From assembly GCA_944415565.1 (NCBI GenBank), contig CALYBQ010000005.1, positions 170,061 to 234,060 on the forward strand: DNA of 64,000 bases, read 5' to 3'. This DNA is from an uncultured Rikenellaceae bacterium (lineage in GTDB: Bacteria > Bacteroidota > Bacteroidia > Bacteroidales > Rikenellaceae). Positions 8,194-19,438 of this stretch are shown piece after piece. Made by a program: the position numbers and the translations under genes. Each line of letters starts with the position of its first letter. Position 1 is the stretch's first letter. The notes under the pieces are model-generated. The model saw only the letters and a program-made list of their open reading frames with translations, ran no database searches and was not told where the DNA came from.

Positions 8194-9307
8194 TTATTCT
8201 GCCCCGAACTCCATCAGATAGGCTTTAATGAAGTCTCCCAGATCGCCGTCCAGCACTGCGACGGTATCCGAAGTTTCGTGCCCTGTCCGATGGTCCTTGA
8301 CAAGTTTATACGGATGCAACGTATAGCTGCGTATCTGCGAACCCCATTCTATCTTCCTCTTCTTACCCTCCAATTCGTTTTGCAGGGCCATCCGCTTCTC
8401 AAGCTCTTTCTGATAAAGTTTCGACTTGAGTATTCGCATGGCGTTCTCTCGGTTCATCAATTGCGAACGGGTCTCACTATTCTCTATTATGAACTCTGTA
8501 ACCTCACCTGTCGCGGCATCTTTATGATGGTAACGCAAGCGCACGGCCGTCTCCACCTTGTTGACATTCTGGCCTCCCGCCCCACTACTGCGATACGTGT
8601 CCCACTCTATATCAGCAGGATTTATTACGATCTCAATCGAATCGTCTACCGCAGGAGACACGAATACCGACGCGAAGGTGGTTTGCCGCTTGTTATTGGC
8701 ATTGAAGGGCGACAACCTAACCAGACGGTGTACACCGTTCTCACTCTTCAGGTATCCGTAGGCATATTCTCCCTCGAACTCCAGAGTAGCCGATTTTATA
8801 CCGGCCTCGTCACCATCCTGCACATCTATAACACGCACCTTATAACCGTTGCGCTCTCCCCAACGCATATACATACGCATGAGCATGGAAGCCCAATCGA
8901 GGCTCTCCGTACCGCCAGCCCCGGAATTAATATCCATGATAGCACCCAGACGGTCCTCCGTACCGCGAAGCATGTTACGCATTTCGAGGGCCTCGATCTT
9001 TTCGAGCGACAAGGCATACTGTCGGTCAAGTTCTTCTTCCCCGGCCACTCCTTCGCGCACGAAATCGGGCATAAGTTCGAGGTCATCGACAGCCGAATGT
9101 ACGGCATCGTAATCCTCCACCCAACTTTTGATACCGGCCACTTTTTTCAACTGCACCTCGGCTTTCGCCGGATCGTCCCAAAAATCCGGAGCCTGCGTCA
9201 AACCCTCCTCTATCTCAAGCTCTTTTTTACGGCTGTCGATGTCAAAGATACCCCCTCAGCGCATCCCGGCGCCTTATAAGCTCTTTGATCTGTTCGTTAG
9301 TTACCAT
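8194..9307 (-). CDS. prfB: peptide chain release factor 2, with programmed +1 frameshift
   Basis: RF2 ends translation at UGA and UAA. The gene must be read in two frames. The ATG at 9307 opens a short frame of 21 codons ending ...RRRDALRGYL at an in-frame TGA (9244-9242). Reading shifts +1 over CTT TGA C and continues DIDSRKKELEIEEG to the stop at 8194, about 370 residues in all. The slip site has the classical form: a Shine-Dalgarno-like AGGGGG, TAT, then CTTTGAC. The main frame carries the stop-codon-reading tripeptide SPF (RLSPFN) and the GGQ loop (SSGAGGQNVNKVET). Shift efficiency depends on RF2 level, so the gene autoregulates. It starts 3 bases after the upstream gene stop. Confidence 0.97.
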
Positions 9308-9310
9308 TTC

Positions 9311-10000
9311 CTATCGTTTTATTTGTTCTTTTATCTCTTTTCTCAGCCTGTCGCTTTCGGGCAAGTCAATCTTCAGAACGAAGGCATTGTCCGGTCCCCG
9401 ACCGGGATACCATACGTGGAGCGCAACAAGAAATCTCTCGGCCTTGCTCTCGAAATTGATATTCTTATAGTCATACATGTACGAGTTAGAAACCACGGAT
9501 ATGAAATCGCGGGTCTGCCTGAGGCTCTCGGCCGCTGTGTTCCAGAACGGATTCTGTTTGGCTACTTTATCAATAAAACCGAATGCACCGTCTTTAACCC
9601 TAAACCTCCAGCCGCCACGTATATACCATGGACTCACAAATGAATTGGGCTTAAGGTCGCAAATAAAATAAAGTAAAAATGGGAATGATTGATCATACGA
9701 TGGTTCGAACAGACTTGGATTTCTTTTATGATCCGGCCATCTTTCATCAAAAAATGCCTGATATGCCTCGCCAATCGAAAGGCCCGGCGCGGTATTGGCT
9801 ATCACCAAACTATCGTAGATTCCCACTACCTCGTCTATGAATTCCATGTCCCATCTCGACAGACCGGACAATGGGTCTGCATTCTTACATGTTGCTACAA
9901 TGTCCCGCCCAATATATCGCTCCTTAATGATGACCACAAAAGCGACCACATTTAATAAGAGTGAAACGACGAGTACGATTTTAAGCTTTCCCATAATCAT
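9311..10000 (-). CDS. membrane-anchored protein of unknown function
   Basis: I do not recognise this family. From the ATG at 10000 it is 229 residues. A hydrophobic N-terminal segment (about 5-25, KLKIVLVVSLLLNVVAFVVII) acts as signal anchor or signal peptide, followed by a soluble domain rich in aromatic residues (WYIRGGWRFRV, MYDYKNINFES). The frame is open to 10027, but the ATG at 10000 has AAAAGG four bases upstream; a second ATG lies two codons later. It sits between the radical SAM gene (8 bases) and prfB (3 bases) in one apparent operon, so it is probably expressed constitutively. Confidence 0.6.
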   Translation of the reverse strand: MIMGKLKIVLVVSLLLNVVAFVVIIKERYIGRDIVATCKNADPLSGLSRWDMEFIDEVVGIYDSLVIANTAPGLSIGEAYQAFFDERWPDHKRNPSLFEPSYDQSFPFLLYFICDLKPNSFVSPWYIRGGWRFRVKDGAFGFIDKVAKQNPFWNTAAESLRQTRDFISVVSNSYMYDYKNINFESKAERFLVALHVWYPGRGPDNAFVLKIDLPESDRLRKEIKEQIKR

Positions 10001-10008
10001 TATGCCTT

Positions 10009-10782
10009 TTAGCCGGCAACCGAGCACGGTATGCCCAATGCTTCCACCCGCGCCGCAATCTGTTTCAATTCGTCGACGGACACTTTTTCAAGGGTTTCGC
10101 AAGGCGTATCACGGTCTATGGTGTATATCATCACCTTCTGGGGACGAATCTCGGGCAACAAGGCCAGCCATGCGGAAACCTCGCTCTCGGTCGCATTGTC
10201 CACTCTCTTCCCACCACATTCTCCACGCAGGAACATGGTCTGGACTATCAGACGCCCATCGAACAATTTCATGTCCTCCACTGTCCTCGCAACCGAATAC
10301 TCCCCCTGCGGATCGTCTATCAGGCGCACCGTATCATCGAAAGCAGAATCGAGCTTCAGTATATTGTTATCGACTTTCAGCAACGCTCTCCGGACGCTTT
10401 CTCGGCCTATCATCGTAGCGTTGCTCAATACCGAAATTTTCGCCGACGGACATATCTCGTTACGCGCAGCGATAGTATCGGAAATGATCTCATCAAATTC
10501 CGGGTGCAGCGTCGGTTCTCCGTTACCGGCAAAGGTGATGACATCCGGCGGCGTACCTTCTGCAACCATCTCTCCGAGTTTCTCTCTCAGCAGACGGTTC
10601 ACATCATCACGTTTATTGAAACGCGGTTTTGCTCCCTTAATGTTCCACCCGCACTCGCAATATATACAGTTGAAACTACACAACTTGCTGTCGGACGGAA
10701 GCAGGTTCACACCCAACGAAAGCCCCAACCTGCGGCTGTGTATAGGCCCGAATATTATATCGTGATATAAAGACGTCGCCAT
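10009..10782 (-). CDS. radical SAM domain protein
   Basis: 257 residues with the [4Fe-4S] cluster motif C35-x3-C39-x2-C42 (CSFNCIYC), followed by FAGNGEPTLHPEF, the glycine-rich SAM-binding strand. It resembles the COG0731-type Fe-S oxidoreductases related to the tRNA-modifying TYW1 proteins, but lacks the flavodoxin domain. Substrate cannot be assigned. First gene of a three-gene operon with the 229-residue protein and prfB; a promoter -7 element lies 23 bases upstream. Confidence 0.83.
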   Translation of the reverse strand: MATSLYHDIIFGPIHSRRLGLSLGVNLLPSDSKLCSFNCIYCECGWNIKGAKPRFNKRDDVNRLLREKLGEMVAEGTPPDVITFAGNGEPTLHPEFDEIISDTIAARNEICPSAKISVLSNATMIGRESVRRALLKVDNNILKLDSAFDDTVRLIDDPQGEYSVARTVEDMKLFDGRLIVQTMFLRGECGGKRVDNATESEVSAWLALLPEIRPQKVMIYTIDRDTPCETLEKVSVDELKQIAARVEALGIPCSVAG

Positions 10783-10804
10783 CCTTCTATATTAAAGATT
10801 TATA

Positions 10805-10812
10805 CAAATATA
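10805..10812 (-). promoter_or_regulatory. probable -7 element for the radical SAM / prfB operon
   Basis: On the - strand this reads TATATTTG, matching the Bacteroidota -7 consensus TAnnTTTG, 23 bases before the ATG. No good TTTG was found at the -33 position. Confidence 0.45.
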
Positions 10813-10959
10813 CGGAGAATATTCGACGAAAAGAAATAGCGAATGTCGGCCCAAAGCCGGTTTGCGGTAGCGAAGCCAATTTCTTGAGTCAAATATTAAG
10901 CATTATCCGTTCCATTCAAAAACGGCTTTGGAATCGCTTGGCAATTTATCTCGAAAACA

Positions 10960-10987
10960 AAGGAGAGACCCGTTTAGGTCTCTCCTT
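10960..10987 (-). terminator. hairpin downstream of enolase
   Basis: An 11-bp stem (10960-10970 with 10977-10987) and a 6-base loop, about 50 bases past the eno stop on its strand. T-tract is poor. Confidence 0.6.
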
Positions 10988-11037
10988 ACATTGCTTATCA
11001 CAAGAGATAAATCCCTTATGAAGCTATTCGCCTACAA

Positions 11038-12363
<1,326 letters not shown>

Positions 12364-12423
12364 TTAAAATCTTCTCTGTCCAAGCATATGCGCCCGTGAA
12401 AACACACCGGGCGAAAAACGTTC

Positions 12424-12455
12424 CAAAGATACGATTTTATGCCCGATTTCACAAA
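12424..12455 (-). promoter_or_regulatory. enolase promoter
   Basis: On the - strand TTTG (12455-12452) is followed after 20 bases by TATCTTTG (12431-12424), very near the Bacteroidota consensus TTTG-N19-TAnnTTTG. The 5' leader before the eno ATG would be roughly 75 bases. Confidence 0.72.
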
Positions 12456-12500
12456 TAAAAAAAGGTTAAGCTGGGCCGCACCCGACTCTTTTCAACGGCC

Positions 12501-13454
12501 TTACTTGGATTCCCCGAATGTCGAACGTATGAAATCCTCCATCGTAAAGGTCTTTTTACGTTCGGGCCTGCCGACAATACGCACTTCGGTATCGATCATC
12601 ATCGGATTTCTGTTAAGCGACAGAACACGATAAAAATAGATAACATCCTCGCGCAATTCCACTATGGTCTTATACCATGCAACCTCATGGGCCGTATCGA
12701 CAACCGTATAAAACAAATATGGCGACTGTTGTGCGCGAAGCGTGGCCGCTATGTATTTCGAGCCGAAAAAGCCGCCGTTGGCAGGCAGCCTGAGAGCATC
12801 ATAAGGGACCGTATCGTCCGCATTGCCATGAAACATCATGATAGGACAAGGCTTTTTTGCCCAAGTAATATCATCCGGAGAGTATATCGCACCGGCAAAG
12901 GCACAGATCCCAGCATAATTGAACCCGGCCGGTAATTTGGCCGCAAACCGATGGCCGTTGCAGATATAATATTCGCTCTGCAAAACGGTAATCGCCCCGG
13001 CACTCGTCCCGCTCGCAATTATCATTTTCGGATCGACCTTCCACTCCGCAGCATTCGCCAATATGAAACCGGTAGCATCGAAAAGGTCCTCTACCGCCAT
13101 GTCGATCGTTCCCGACAGCAGCTTCTCCATTTGGGCCAGATCGTATACCTGTGCGTTTTTCACATCGACACCCTTAAACCCGAGACGATAGCTTATTGAC
13201 ACGACCGTATAGCCGTTACGGGCCAGATATTTGAAATAGCCGCTCCCGTCACCGCGATCTCCAGAAGAAAAATGCCCTCCGTGAATAAATATAACACACG
13301 GTTTCAACTCCTGTTGTCCGATCCCGTCGTATTTATCCAGATAAAGGCTGTCCGTTCCCTTGACCGAATAAAGGAATGTCTCTTTTTCTACCTCTTGGGC
13401 TCCGGCCGCGATAAAAAGAGCCAAGCCAAGAAACATCATTATAATCTTCTTCAT
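12501..13454 (-). CDS. secreted alpha/beta-hydrolase (BD-FAE-like carboxylesterase)
   Basis: 317 residues with a signal peptide (MKKIIMMFLGLALFIAAGAQ). The oxyanion motif HGG is at 58-60, the nucleophile elbow GTSAG at 149-153 (S151), the acid at D213/D214 (HGNADDTVPYD) and the histidine at H256 (DTAHEVAW). This is the architecture of the feruloyl/acetyl-xylan esterase-like group; natural substrate unknown. An ATG two codons upstream (13460) is an alternative start. The protein is probably periplasmic. It is preceded by the terminator of the ribosomal cluster and no promoter was recognised. Confidence 0.82.
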   Translation of the reverse strand: MKKIIMMFLGLALFIAAGAQEVEKETFLYSVKGTDSLYLDKYDGIGQQELKPCVIFIHGGHFSSGDRGDGSGYFKYLARNGYTVVSISYRLGFKGVDVKNAQVYDLAQMEKLLSGTIDMAVEDLFDATGFILANAAEWKVDPKMIIASGTSAGAITVLQSEYYICNGHRFAAKLPAGFNYAGICAFAGAIYSPDDITWAKKPCPIMMFHGNADDTVPYDALRLPANGGFFGSKYIAATLRAQQSPYLFYTVVDTAHEVAWYKTIVELREDVIYFYRVLSLNRNPMMIDTEVRIVGRPERKKTFTMEDFIRSTFGESK

Positions 13455-13497
13455 AATCATTACATTATAAGAGTCGCATCTCAAGGTACGGAAAAAT

Positions 13498-13531
13498 ATG
13501 AGACGGCCGCCTGATTAGGCGGCCGTCTCAT
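13498..13531. terminator. terminator of the ribosomal protein cluster
   Basis: Perfect 15-bp GC-rich stem (13498-13512 with 13517-13531), tetraloop GATT, 44 bases past the rplQ stop on the - strand. Confidence 0.82.
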
Positions 13532-13575
13532 AGAATTATAGACATTTTGTCCTTTCGGACAATCTGCAAACTTAA

Positions 13576-14199
13576 TTATGCACCCTTCTTGCTCGAAACA
13601 CGGGTAGCACCAACCTTAGCACCCGAAGTCTTTGTAGCTACATTTTTGTTGGCTGCCGGCTTCGGAGCAGCTGCTTTTTTAGGAGCAGCCTTCTTTGCTG
13701 CCGGCTTCTCTGCTGCGGCTTCTGCAACCGGAGCCTCAGCACCTTCTGCTGCCGGAGCTGCGGCTTCTTCCTTCTTAGCACCGCTGCGTCCACGACGGGT
13801 ACGAGCCTTGCTGGTAGCCTGAGCTTCCTTGCCGTAAGTTTCGTTGAAGTCTACGAGCTCGATGATACACATATCAGCAGCGTCACCGAGACGGAACCCG
13901 GTTTTGAGGATACGGGTATAACCTCCCGGACGTTCGCCTACGGCCGGAGCTACTGCACGGAACAATTCCGTAACCGCCTCCTTGTCGCGCAGGTAGCTGA
14001 AACAGATACGACGCGAGTGAGTAGTGTCTTCTTTCGAACGGGTGATCAATGGTTCGACATATCCGCGGAGGGCCTTAGCCTTTGCGGTTGTCGTGCTTAT
14101 GCGCTTGTGGAGGATGAGCGAAGTTGCCATGTTAGCCATGAGGGCCTTACGGTGTGCGCTCTGCCTTCCGAGGTGATTGACTTTTTTGTTATGTCTCAT
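13576..14199 (-). CDS. rplQ: 50S ribosomal protein L17 with long basic C-terminal extension
   Basis: Residues 1 to about 120 are a complete L17 ([13 protein letters not shown] start, [10 protein letters not shown] near 91-100), lining the exit-tunnel side of the large subunit. Residues about 121-207 form an extension of alanine, lysine and proline (repeated AAPKKAA / KPAA units), absent from standard ~120-residue L17. Such low-complexity tails are seen in some Bacteroidota; the function is unknown. Last gene of the alpha block, two bases after rpoA. Confidence 0.97.
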   Translation of the reverse strand: MRHNKKVNHLGRQSAHRKALMANMATSLILHKRISTTTAKAKALRGYVEPLITRSKEDTTHSRRICFSYLRDKEAVTELFRAVAPAVGERPGGYTRILKTGFRLGDAADMCIIELVDFNETYGKEAQATSKARTRRGRSGAKKEEAAAPAAEGAEAPVAEAAAEKPAAKKAAPKKAAAPKPAANKNVATKTSGAKVGATRVSSKKGA

Positions 14200-14201
14200 G
14201 A

Positions 14202-15194
14202 TTAGTCTTTGTCAAGTTTATACGGTGTAACATCCATTCCGAAGTGGAGGTTCAGTGACGTAAGTAAGTCGTCGAGCTCCGTGAGCGACTTCTTGCCGAA
14301 GTTACGGAACTTCAGCAGGTCGTTGCGGTTGAAACGCACGAGGTCGCCGACAGTGTCCACCTCAGCCGCTTTGAGGCAGTTGAGAGCACGGACAGAGAGG
14401 TCCTGGTCAACGAGCTTAGTCTTGAGGAGCTGACGCATATGCAGTGCATCCTCGTCGAACTCTTCGGCAGCGTTGTTGTCCTCCATGTTCAGTGTGATCT
14501 TTTCGTCAGAGAAGAGCATGAAGTGCTGTATAAGTATCTTAGCAGCCTCCTTGAGCGCCTCTTTCGGATGGATCGAACCGTCAGTAGTTATCTCGATATT
14601 GAGCTTTTCGTAGTCGGTCTTCTGCTCCACACGGTAGTTCTCGATCGAGTACTTAACGTTCTTGATCGGGGTGTGGATAGAGTCCACCGGAAGAACCCCG
14701 AATTCAGCATCGGCAACTGCGTTCTCTTCAGCCGGAACGTAACCGCGCCCCTTGTTGATGGTCAATTCCATCTGGAGTTTGGTTTCGGGCGTGAGGCGGC
14801 AGATCACCAGATCGGGATTGAGAACTTTGAAACCGGTCAGGAAGTTCGAGATGTATCCTGCGGTAAGCTCGCTCTGTCCGGCAACGTTCACCGTCACCTT
14901 CTCGCTGTCGGTGTTGTCCACCGTACGGATAAAGCGCACCTGTTTGAGGTTCAGGATTACATCTATCATACCTTCCATCACACCGGGGATGGCGGCAAAC
15001 TCGTGATCGACGCCGGATACCTTGACGCTCGTAATCGCGTAGCCCTCGAGCGAGGACAACAGGATACGGCGCAAGGCATTTCCGACCGTCATGCCGAAAC
15101 CGGGTTCGAGCGGTCGGAATTCGAATTTCCCGAACGTCGAAGTCGATTCGAGCATGATAACCTTTTCAGGCTTCTGGAATGCTAATATTGCCAT
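14202..15194 (-). CDS. rpoA: RNA polymerase alpha subunit
   Basis: 330 residues. The N-terminal assembly domain includes [19 protein letters not shown], and the C-terminal DNA-contacting domain (about 250-320) contains the NCLKAAEV and FGKKSLTEL helix-hairpin-helix segments. It dimerises to nucleate polymerase assembly and contacts upstream DNA and activators. Placed between rpsD and rplQ as in most bacteria. Confidence 0.98.
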   Translation of the reverse strand: MAILAFQKPEKVIMLESTSTFGKFEFRPLEPGFGMTVGNALRRILLSSLEGYAITSVKVSGVDHEFAAIPGVMEGMIDVILNLKQVRFIRTVDNTDSEKVTVNVAGQSELTAGYISNFLTGFKVLNPDLVICRLTPETKLQMELTINKGRGYVPAEENAVADAEFGVLPVDSIHTPIKNVKYSIENYRVEQKTDYEKLNIEITTDGSIHPKEALKEAAKILIQHFMLFSDEKITLNMEDNNAAEEFDEDALHMRQLLKTKLVDQDLSVRALNCLKAAEVDTVGDLVRFNRNDLLKFRNFGKKSLTELDDLLTSLNLHFGMDVTPYKLDKD

Positions 15195-15219
15195 ACGTTT
15201 ATTCGTTTGCAGTTATTTA

Positions 15220-15825
15220 CTACTTCGAGTACAATTCGACGATGAGCTGTTCCTTGATGTTTTCAGGAATATCCTCACGTTCGGGTTTAGCCATGAACTT
15301 ACCGGTCATCGAGCTGCCGTCCCACTCCAACCAAGAGTAACGGTTGCGGCGTCCTGCCAACGATTCCTGTATAGATTCCATGCTCTTCGATTTTTCGCGT
15401 ACAGAAACCACGTCGCCGATTTTCAGGCTGTACGAAGGTACGTTGACAACCTCGCCATTCACCGTAATGTGGCGGTGAGAAACGAGCTGGCGTGCACCTG
15501 CCCTTGTAGGAGCGAGTCCCAGACGGTATACAACGTTGTCGAGACGGCATTCGAGAAGTTTCAAAAGGTTTTCACCAGTGATACCTCCCATACGGGCAGC
15601 CTCTTCAAAAGTTCTGTGGAACTGTTTCTCGAGTACTCCGTAAGTCGATTTTGCTTTCTGTTTTTCGCTCAGCTGAGTACCGTACTCCGATACTTTTTTG
15701 CGCTTGCGGGCAAGCCCGTGGTGTCCGGGAGGATAGTTCTTCTTTTCGAGAACTTTGTCCGCCCCGAAGATCGGTTCACCGAACTTACGCGCGATTTTAC
15801 TTTTTGGTCCTATATATCTTGCCAT
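15220..15825 (-). CDS. rpsD: 30S ribosomal protein S4
   Basis: 201 residues; starts [17 protein letters not shown] and has the S4 RNA-binding fold ([19 protein letters not shown], then [11 protein letters not shown]). It binds the 5' domain of 16S rRNA and initiates small-subunit assembly. The N-terminal zinc cysteines of some S4 proteins are absent. A 156-base spacer separates it from rpsK, unusually long for this pair. Confidence 0.98.
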   Translation of the reverse strand: MARYIGPKSKIARKFGEPIFGADKVLEKKNYPPGHHGLARKRKKVSEYGTQLSEKQKAKSTYGVLEKQFHRTFEEAARMGGITGENLLKLLECRLDNVVYRLGLAPTRAGARQLVSHRHITVNGEVVNVPSYSLKIGDVVSVREKSKSMESIQESLAGRRNRYSWLEWDGSSMTGKFMAKPEREDIPENIKEQLIVELYSK

Positions 15826-15981
15826 TGTCTTTTTTTATTTATGTTTTTAAAAATCACAGGTGGCTTTCGTCAGATGTCGGAGCCGGTCCTTCATCTCTGC
15901 CTTCCCTGCCCGTGTCATTCGCACCATGTACGCCGACCGGACCGATCACGCTGCCGACCTGCAGCTACGCTGCGTTAAAGT

Positions 15982-16371
15982 TTACACGCGGCGGCGGTTA
16001 GGCGGACGGCATCCGTTGTGCGGCATTGGAGTCACGTCGATGATCTCGATGACCTCGATACCTGCACCGTGGATGGTACGGATAGCTGATTCGCGTCCCG
16101 CACCCGGTCCTTTAACATAAACTTTTACTTTACGCAATCCGAGATCGTAAGCAACTTTAGCGCAATCCTGAGCGGCAGTCTGGGCAGCGTAAGGAGTGTT
16201 CTTCTTCGAACCCCTGAAACCCATTTTACCTGCAGAGCTCCAGCTTATCACGTCGCCGTTACCGTTCGTGATCGTAACGATAACGTTGTTAAAAGTCGAG
16301 TGAACGTGAGCCTGACCCACGCCGTCAACCTTAACGACTTTCTTTTTAACTGTTCCTGTTTTCTTAGCCAT
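15982..16371 (-). CDS. rpsK: 30S ribosomal protein S11
   Basis: 129 residues with the family core [16 protein letters not shown] and the C-terminal [18 protein letters not shown]. It forms part of the platform near the mRNA exit side. 12 bases after rpsM. Confidence 0.98.
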   Translation of the reverse strand: MAKKTGTVKKKVVKVDGVGQAHVHSTFNNVIVTITNGNGDVISWSSAGKMGFRGSKKNTPYAAQTAAQDCAKVAYDLGLRKVKVYVKGPGAGRESAIRTIHGAGIEVIEIIDVTPMPHNGCRPPNRRRV

Positions 16372-16383
16372 AACTCTGTCTTA

Positions 16384-16764
16384 TTACTTAGTTGCTTTTT
16401 TCTTGTTAGCGACTGTTTTCTTACGTCCCTTACGAGTACGAGCGTTGTTCTTGGTGCTCTGTCCCCTTACCGGCAGGCCGATACGGTGGCGGATACCACG
16501 GTAGCAACCGATGTCCATAAGGCGTTTGATGTTGAGCTGTACGATAGAACGCGCTTCGCCTTCCACTTTGATACCGCTTTCAGCGATAGCGCCACGGATC
16601 GCGTTAACCTGCTCGTCGTTCCACTCCTGTACTTTCTGGTTCGGATCAACACCGGCCATTTCGAGGATCTTGCGCGACGTACTGCGTCCTATACCGTAAA
16701 TATAGGTGAGGCCTATTTCGCCCCTCTTGTTCTTTGGTAAATCTACACCTACTATACGTGCCAT
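16384..16764 (-). CDS. rpsM: 30S ribosomal protein S13
   Basis: 126 residues: [31 protein letters not shown], and the basic tail [18 protein letters not shown] that reaches the P-site tRNA. Located in the 30S head, contacting L5 across the subunit bridge. 32 bases after rpmJ. Confidence 0.98.
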   Translation of the reverse strand: MARIVGVDLPKNKRGEIGLTYIYGIGRSTSRKILEMAGVDPNQKVQEWNDEQVNAIRGAIAESGIKVEGEARSIVQLNIKRLMDIGCYRGIRHRIGLPVRGQSTKNNARTRKGRKKTVANKKKATK

Positions 16765-16796
16765 AAATCTTTTTCGTTGTTTTTTGGTTTGAGGGA

Positions 16797-16913
16797 TTAA
16801 CCCTGACGCATTTTTAATTTAGGGTTCTTCTTGCAGATAACGTAGAGCTTGCCTTTACGCTTTACGATCTTGCAATCCTCGCTCCTCTTCTTAATTGATG
16901 CTTTTACTTTCAT
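16797..16913 (-). CDS. rpmJ: 50S ribosomal protein L36
   Basis: A 38-codon gene in the gap between rpsM and infA. It starts [15 protein letters not shown] and ends NPKLKMRQG. Standard zinc-binding L36 has C11, C14, C27 and H33; here only C14 and C27 remain (C11 is E-like, H33 is K), so the zinc ribbon is incomplete, the C-minus form. The infA-rpmJ-rpsM-rpsK order is conserved. Confidence 0.95.
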   Translation of the reverse strand: MKVKASIKKRSEDCKIVKRKGKLYVICKKNPKLKMRQG

Positions 16914-17051
16914 TGTTTTGCATTTGTTTTTTCCGGGACCTCCATCCGAAACGTTCTCTCCTGCGGACAAATCCGCTTACGCGTTGCCGATTTCTTACGA
17001 ATAGTCGGCTTTCGCTCGAACACCCCGCATTGAGCCCCCGTCTCTCCCGAT

Positions 17052-17270
17052 TTATTTGTAACGGAACGAAATACGTCCTTTACTCAAATCATAAGGAGAC
17101 ATTTCAACTTTTACTTTATCGCCGGGAAGGATTTTGATGTAGTGCATCCTCATCTTTCCGGAGATGTGGGCGGTGATAACGTGACCGTTGTCCAACTCGA
17201 CGCGGAACATCGCGTTCGACAGCGCTTCGATTATCGTTCCGTCCTTTTCAATAGCAGTCTGTTTTGCCAT
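17052..17270 (-). CDS. infA: translation initiation factor IF-1
   Basis: 72 residues with the OB-fold pattern [32 protein letters not shown] and [17 protein letters not shown]. It occupies the ribosomal A site during initiation. 28 bases after map; the 138-base gap down to rpmJ shows nothing recognisable. Confidence 0.98.
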   Translation of the reverse strand: MAKQTAIEKDGTIIEALSNAMFRVELDNGHVITAHISGKMRMHYIKILPGDKVKVEMSPYDLSKGRISFRYK

Positions 17271-17298
17271 AGAGTTCCTTTGTTGTTTCTTTTGTTAC

Positions 17299-18072
17299 TT
17301 ACTCTTTTTCGATGATATCGAAATCCGTCAGCACGTCCGGGCCGTCTTTCGTAATCGCTACCGCGAACTCGAAGTGCGCCGCAGGCTTGCGATCGCGTGT
17401 ACGGACCGTCCATCCGTCCCTTTCGAAAACGACGTGGCGGGTTCCCATGTTTATCATCGGTTCGATACAGATGACCATGCCCTCCTGCAAGACCGGCCCC
17501 CTGCCTTTGATTCCGAAATTGGGTACTTCCGGGTCTTCGTGCATGTTGCGACCGAGACCGTGTCCGGTAAGTTCCCTGACAACCGAAAATCCGTTCGCTT
17601 CGGCATACCTCTGCACGGCCGAGGAAACGTCGCCTATGCGGTTTCCGACTTTGGCCTGCGCCGTACCTTTACGGAGAGCCTCTTTGGTCACGGTGAGCAG
17701 CCGCTGCACATCTGGTGCAATCTCACCTACCGCGAAAGTATATGCGGAATCACCATAGAACCCCTTCATAACGGTACCGCAGTCTACCGACACGATATCG
17801 CCTTCTTTAAGGACATGTTTATCCGACGGTATTCCGTGGACTACCTGCTCGTTCACCGATATGCAAAGCGTAGCGGGGAACGGCGGATTACCATATCCGA
17901 GGAAGCCGGGAACCGCTCCGTGGGCACGGATGAACTCTTCAGCCACCGTATCCAACTCTTTCGTCGTCACCCCCGGCTTGATGTATTTCTTCACCTCTGC
18001 CAGAGTTTCCGACACGAGAATGTTATTCTCGCGGAGCAGTTCTATCTCTTCCTTTGTCTTTAAGTATATCAT
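17299..18072 (-). CDS. map: methionine aminopeptidase type I
   Basis: 257 residues. It removes the initiator methionine from new proteins. The five metal-site residues sit in VSVDCGTVMKGFYGDSAYTF (two Asp), GHGLGRNMHEDP (His), ICIEPM (Glu) and the C-terminal HFEFAV (Glu); a conserved His is in VVHGIPSD. Placement between secY and infA is common and keeps processing enzyme levels in step with ribosomes. Confidence 0.97.
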   Translation of the reverse strand: MIYLKTKEEIELLRENNILVSETLAEVKKYIKPGVTTKELDTVAEEFIRAHGAVPGFLGYGNPPFPATLCISVNEQVVHGIPSDKHVLKEGDIVSVDCGTVMKGFYGDSAYTFAVGEIAPDVQRLLTVTKEALRKGTAQAKVGNRIGDVSSAVQRYAEANGFSVVRELTGHGLGRNMHEDPEVPNFGIKGRGPVLQEGMVICIEPMINMGTRHVVFERDGWTVRTRDRKPAAHFEFAVAITKDGPDVLTDFDIIEKE

Positions 18073-18095
18073 CGTAAAGAACTCCTAACCTAAAA

Positions 18096-19424
18096 CTAAC
18101 CGTTGCGTCCTTTGATACGGCCGGTCTTCATAAGTCCGTCGTAGTGGCGCATCAAAAGGTGGCTTTCGATCTGCTTGAGAGTATCAAGGACTACACCTAC
18201 CAAGATCAGCAACGACGTTCCTCCGAAAAAGAGGGCGAACTGCTGGTTGATGCCGAGCCTCGTCGCGAACGCAGGCAGGATAGCCACGATAGCGAGGAAG
18301 ATCGAACCCGGAAGGGTGATCCTTGTCATCACGGCGTCGATATAGTCAACGGTCTTTTTACCCGGTTTGATTCCCGGTATAAAACCACCGTTGCGTTTCA
18401 TATCTTCCGCCATCTGATTGGGGTTGACCGTAACCGCCGTATAGAAATACGTGAACGCGATTACGAGCAGTGCGAATATGAGGTTGTACCAAACACCGTT
18501 AATATCGGCGAAAGTCGATACAAATCCCTGAGCCCACTCGAACTTGCCGAAGAGCATAGGGATCATCATCAACGCCTGAGCGAAGATGATAGGCATGACG
18601 TTAGCCGCATTTATCTTCAACGGGATGTACTGGCGCACACCGCCATATTGTTTGTTGCCTACGATACGTTTAGCGTACTGCACAGGGATCTTACGCACGG
18701 CCTGCACCAGAGCGATACTTGCCATGAATACGAGGAACCACATCACGATCTCAACGATGAACATGATAAGGCCGCCTGCACCTGCCATACGGGTATTCCA
18801 CTCGGCGATCAGAGCGAACGGCAGACGTGCCACGATACCAACCATGATGATGAGCGACACACCATTACCGATACCCTTGTCTGTGATCTTCTCTCCGAGC
18901 CACATCACGAACATCGTACCTGCCATAAGCACCATCATCGCCACAGCAATGTAGAGCGGGTTTTTAGGCCCGAGGATGAATGCCGATTCGGGTATACCGA
19001 ATGCCGACGGCAGCGATGCCAGATATGCGGGAGCCTGCAACAGCAGGATCACGATCGTCAGATACCTCGTAAGCTGGTTGATCTTGCGTCGTCCGCTTTC
19101 CCCTTCTTTCTGGAGCTTCTGGAAATAAGGAACGACTATACCGAGCAGCTGGATCACGATCGATGCGGAGATATAAGGCATCACACCGAGAGCGAATACG
19201 GAAGCGTTCGCGAAAGCTCCACCGGAGAATATATTGAGCAGCCCCAACAGGCCGTTTCCTTCAACCGAACTGGTAAGGCTCGAAAGCGCTTCAGGGTTGA
19301 TCCCGGGGATTACGACGTGACATCCGAACCGATAGATAAGAATGAGGCCCAGCGTATAGAGTATCCTCTTACGCAGTTCCTCAATCTTAAATATGTTCTT
19401 AATAGTTTCGATTAGCCGTTTCAT
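18096..19424 (-). CDS. secY: preprotein translocase subunit SecY
   Basis: 442 residues with about ten membrane helices. It forms the protein-conducting channel of the inner membrane. Landmarks include the N-terminal IYRFGCHVVIPGIN, the plug/TM2 region GLLNIFSGGAFANASVFALG and GGFIPGIKPGKKT near the C-terminal cytoplasmic loop. 14 bases downstream of rplO, as in the standard spc operon. Confidence 0.98.
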   Translation of the reverse strand: MKRLIETIKNIFKIEELRKRILYTLGLILIYRFGCHVVIPGINPEALSSLTSSVEGNGLLGLLNIFSGGAFANASVFALGVMPYISASIVIQLLGIVVPYFQKLQKEGESGRRKINQLTRYLTIVILLLQAPAYLASLPSAFGIPESAFILGPKNPLYIAVAMMVLMAGTMFVMWLGEKITDKGIGNGVSLIIMVGIVARLPFALIAEWNTRMAGAGGLIMFIVEIVMWFLVFMASIALVQAVRKIPVQYAKRIVGNKQYGGVRQYIPLKINAANVMPIIFAQALMMIPMLFGKFEWAQGFVSTFADINGVWYNLIFALLVIAFTYFYTAVTVNPNQMAEDMKRNGGFIPGIKPGKKTVDYIDAVMTRITLPGSIFLAIVAILPAFATRLGINQQFALFFGGTSLLILVGVVLDTLKQIESHLLMRHYDGLMKTGRIKGRNG

Positions 19425-19438
19425 AAGCCTTGAAGGGA

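Noticed and set aside
18144..19415. 423-codon open frame antisense to secY
   Set aside because: Very charged, repetitive shadow translation of membrane-protein codons.
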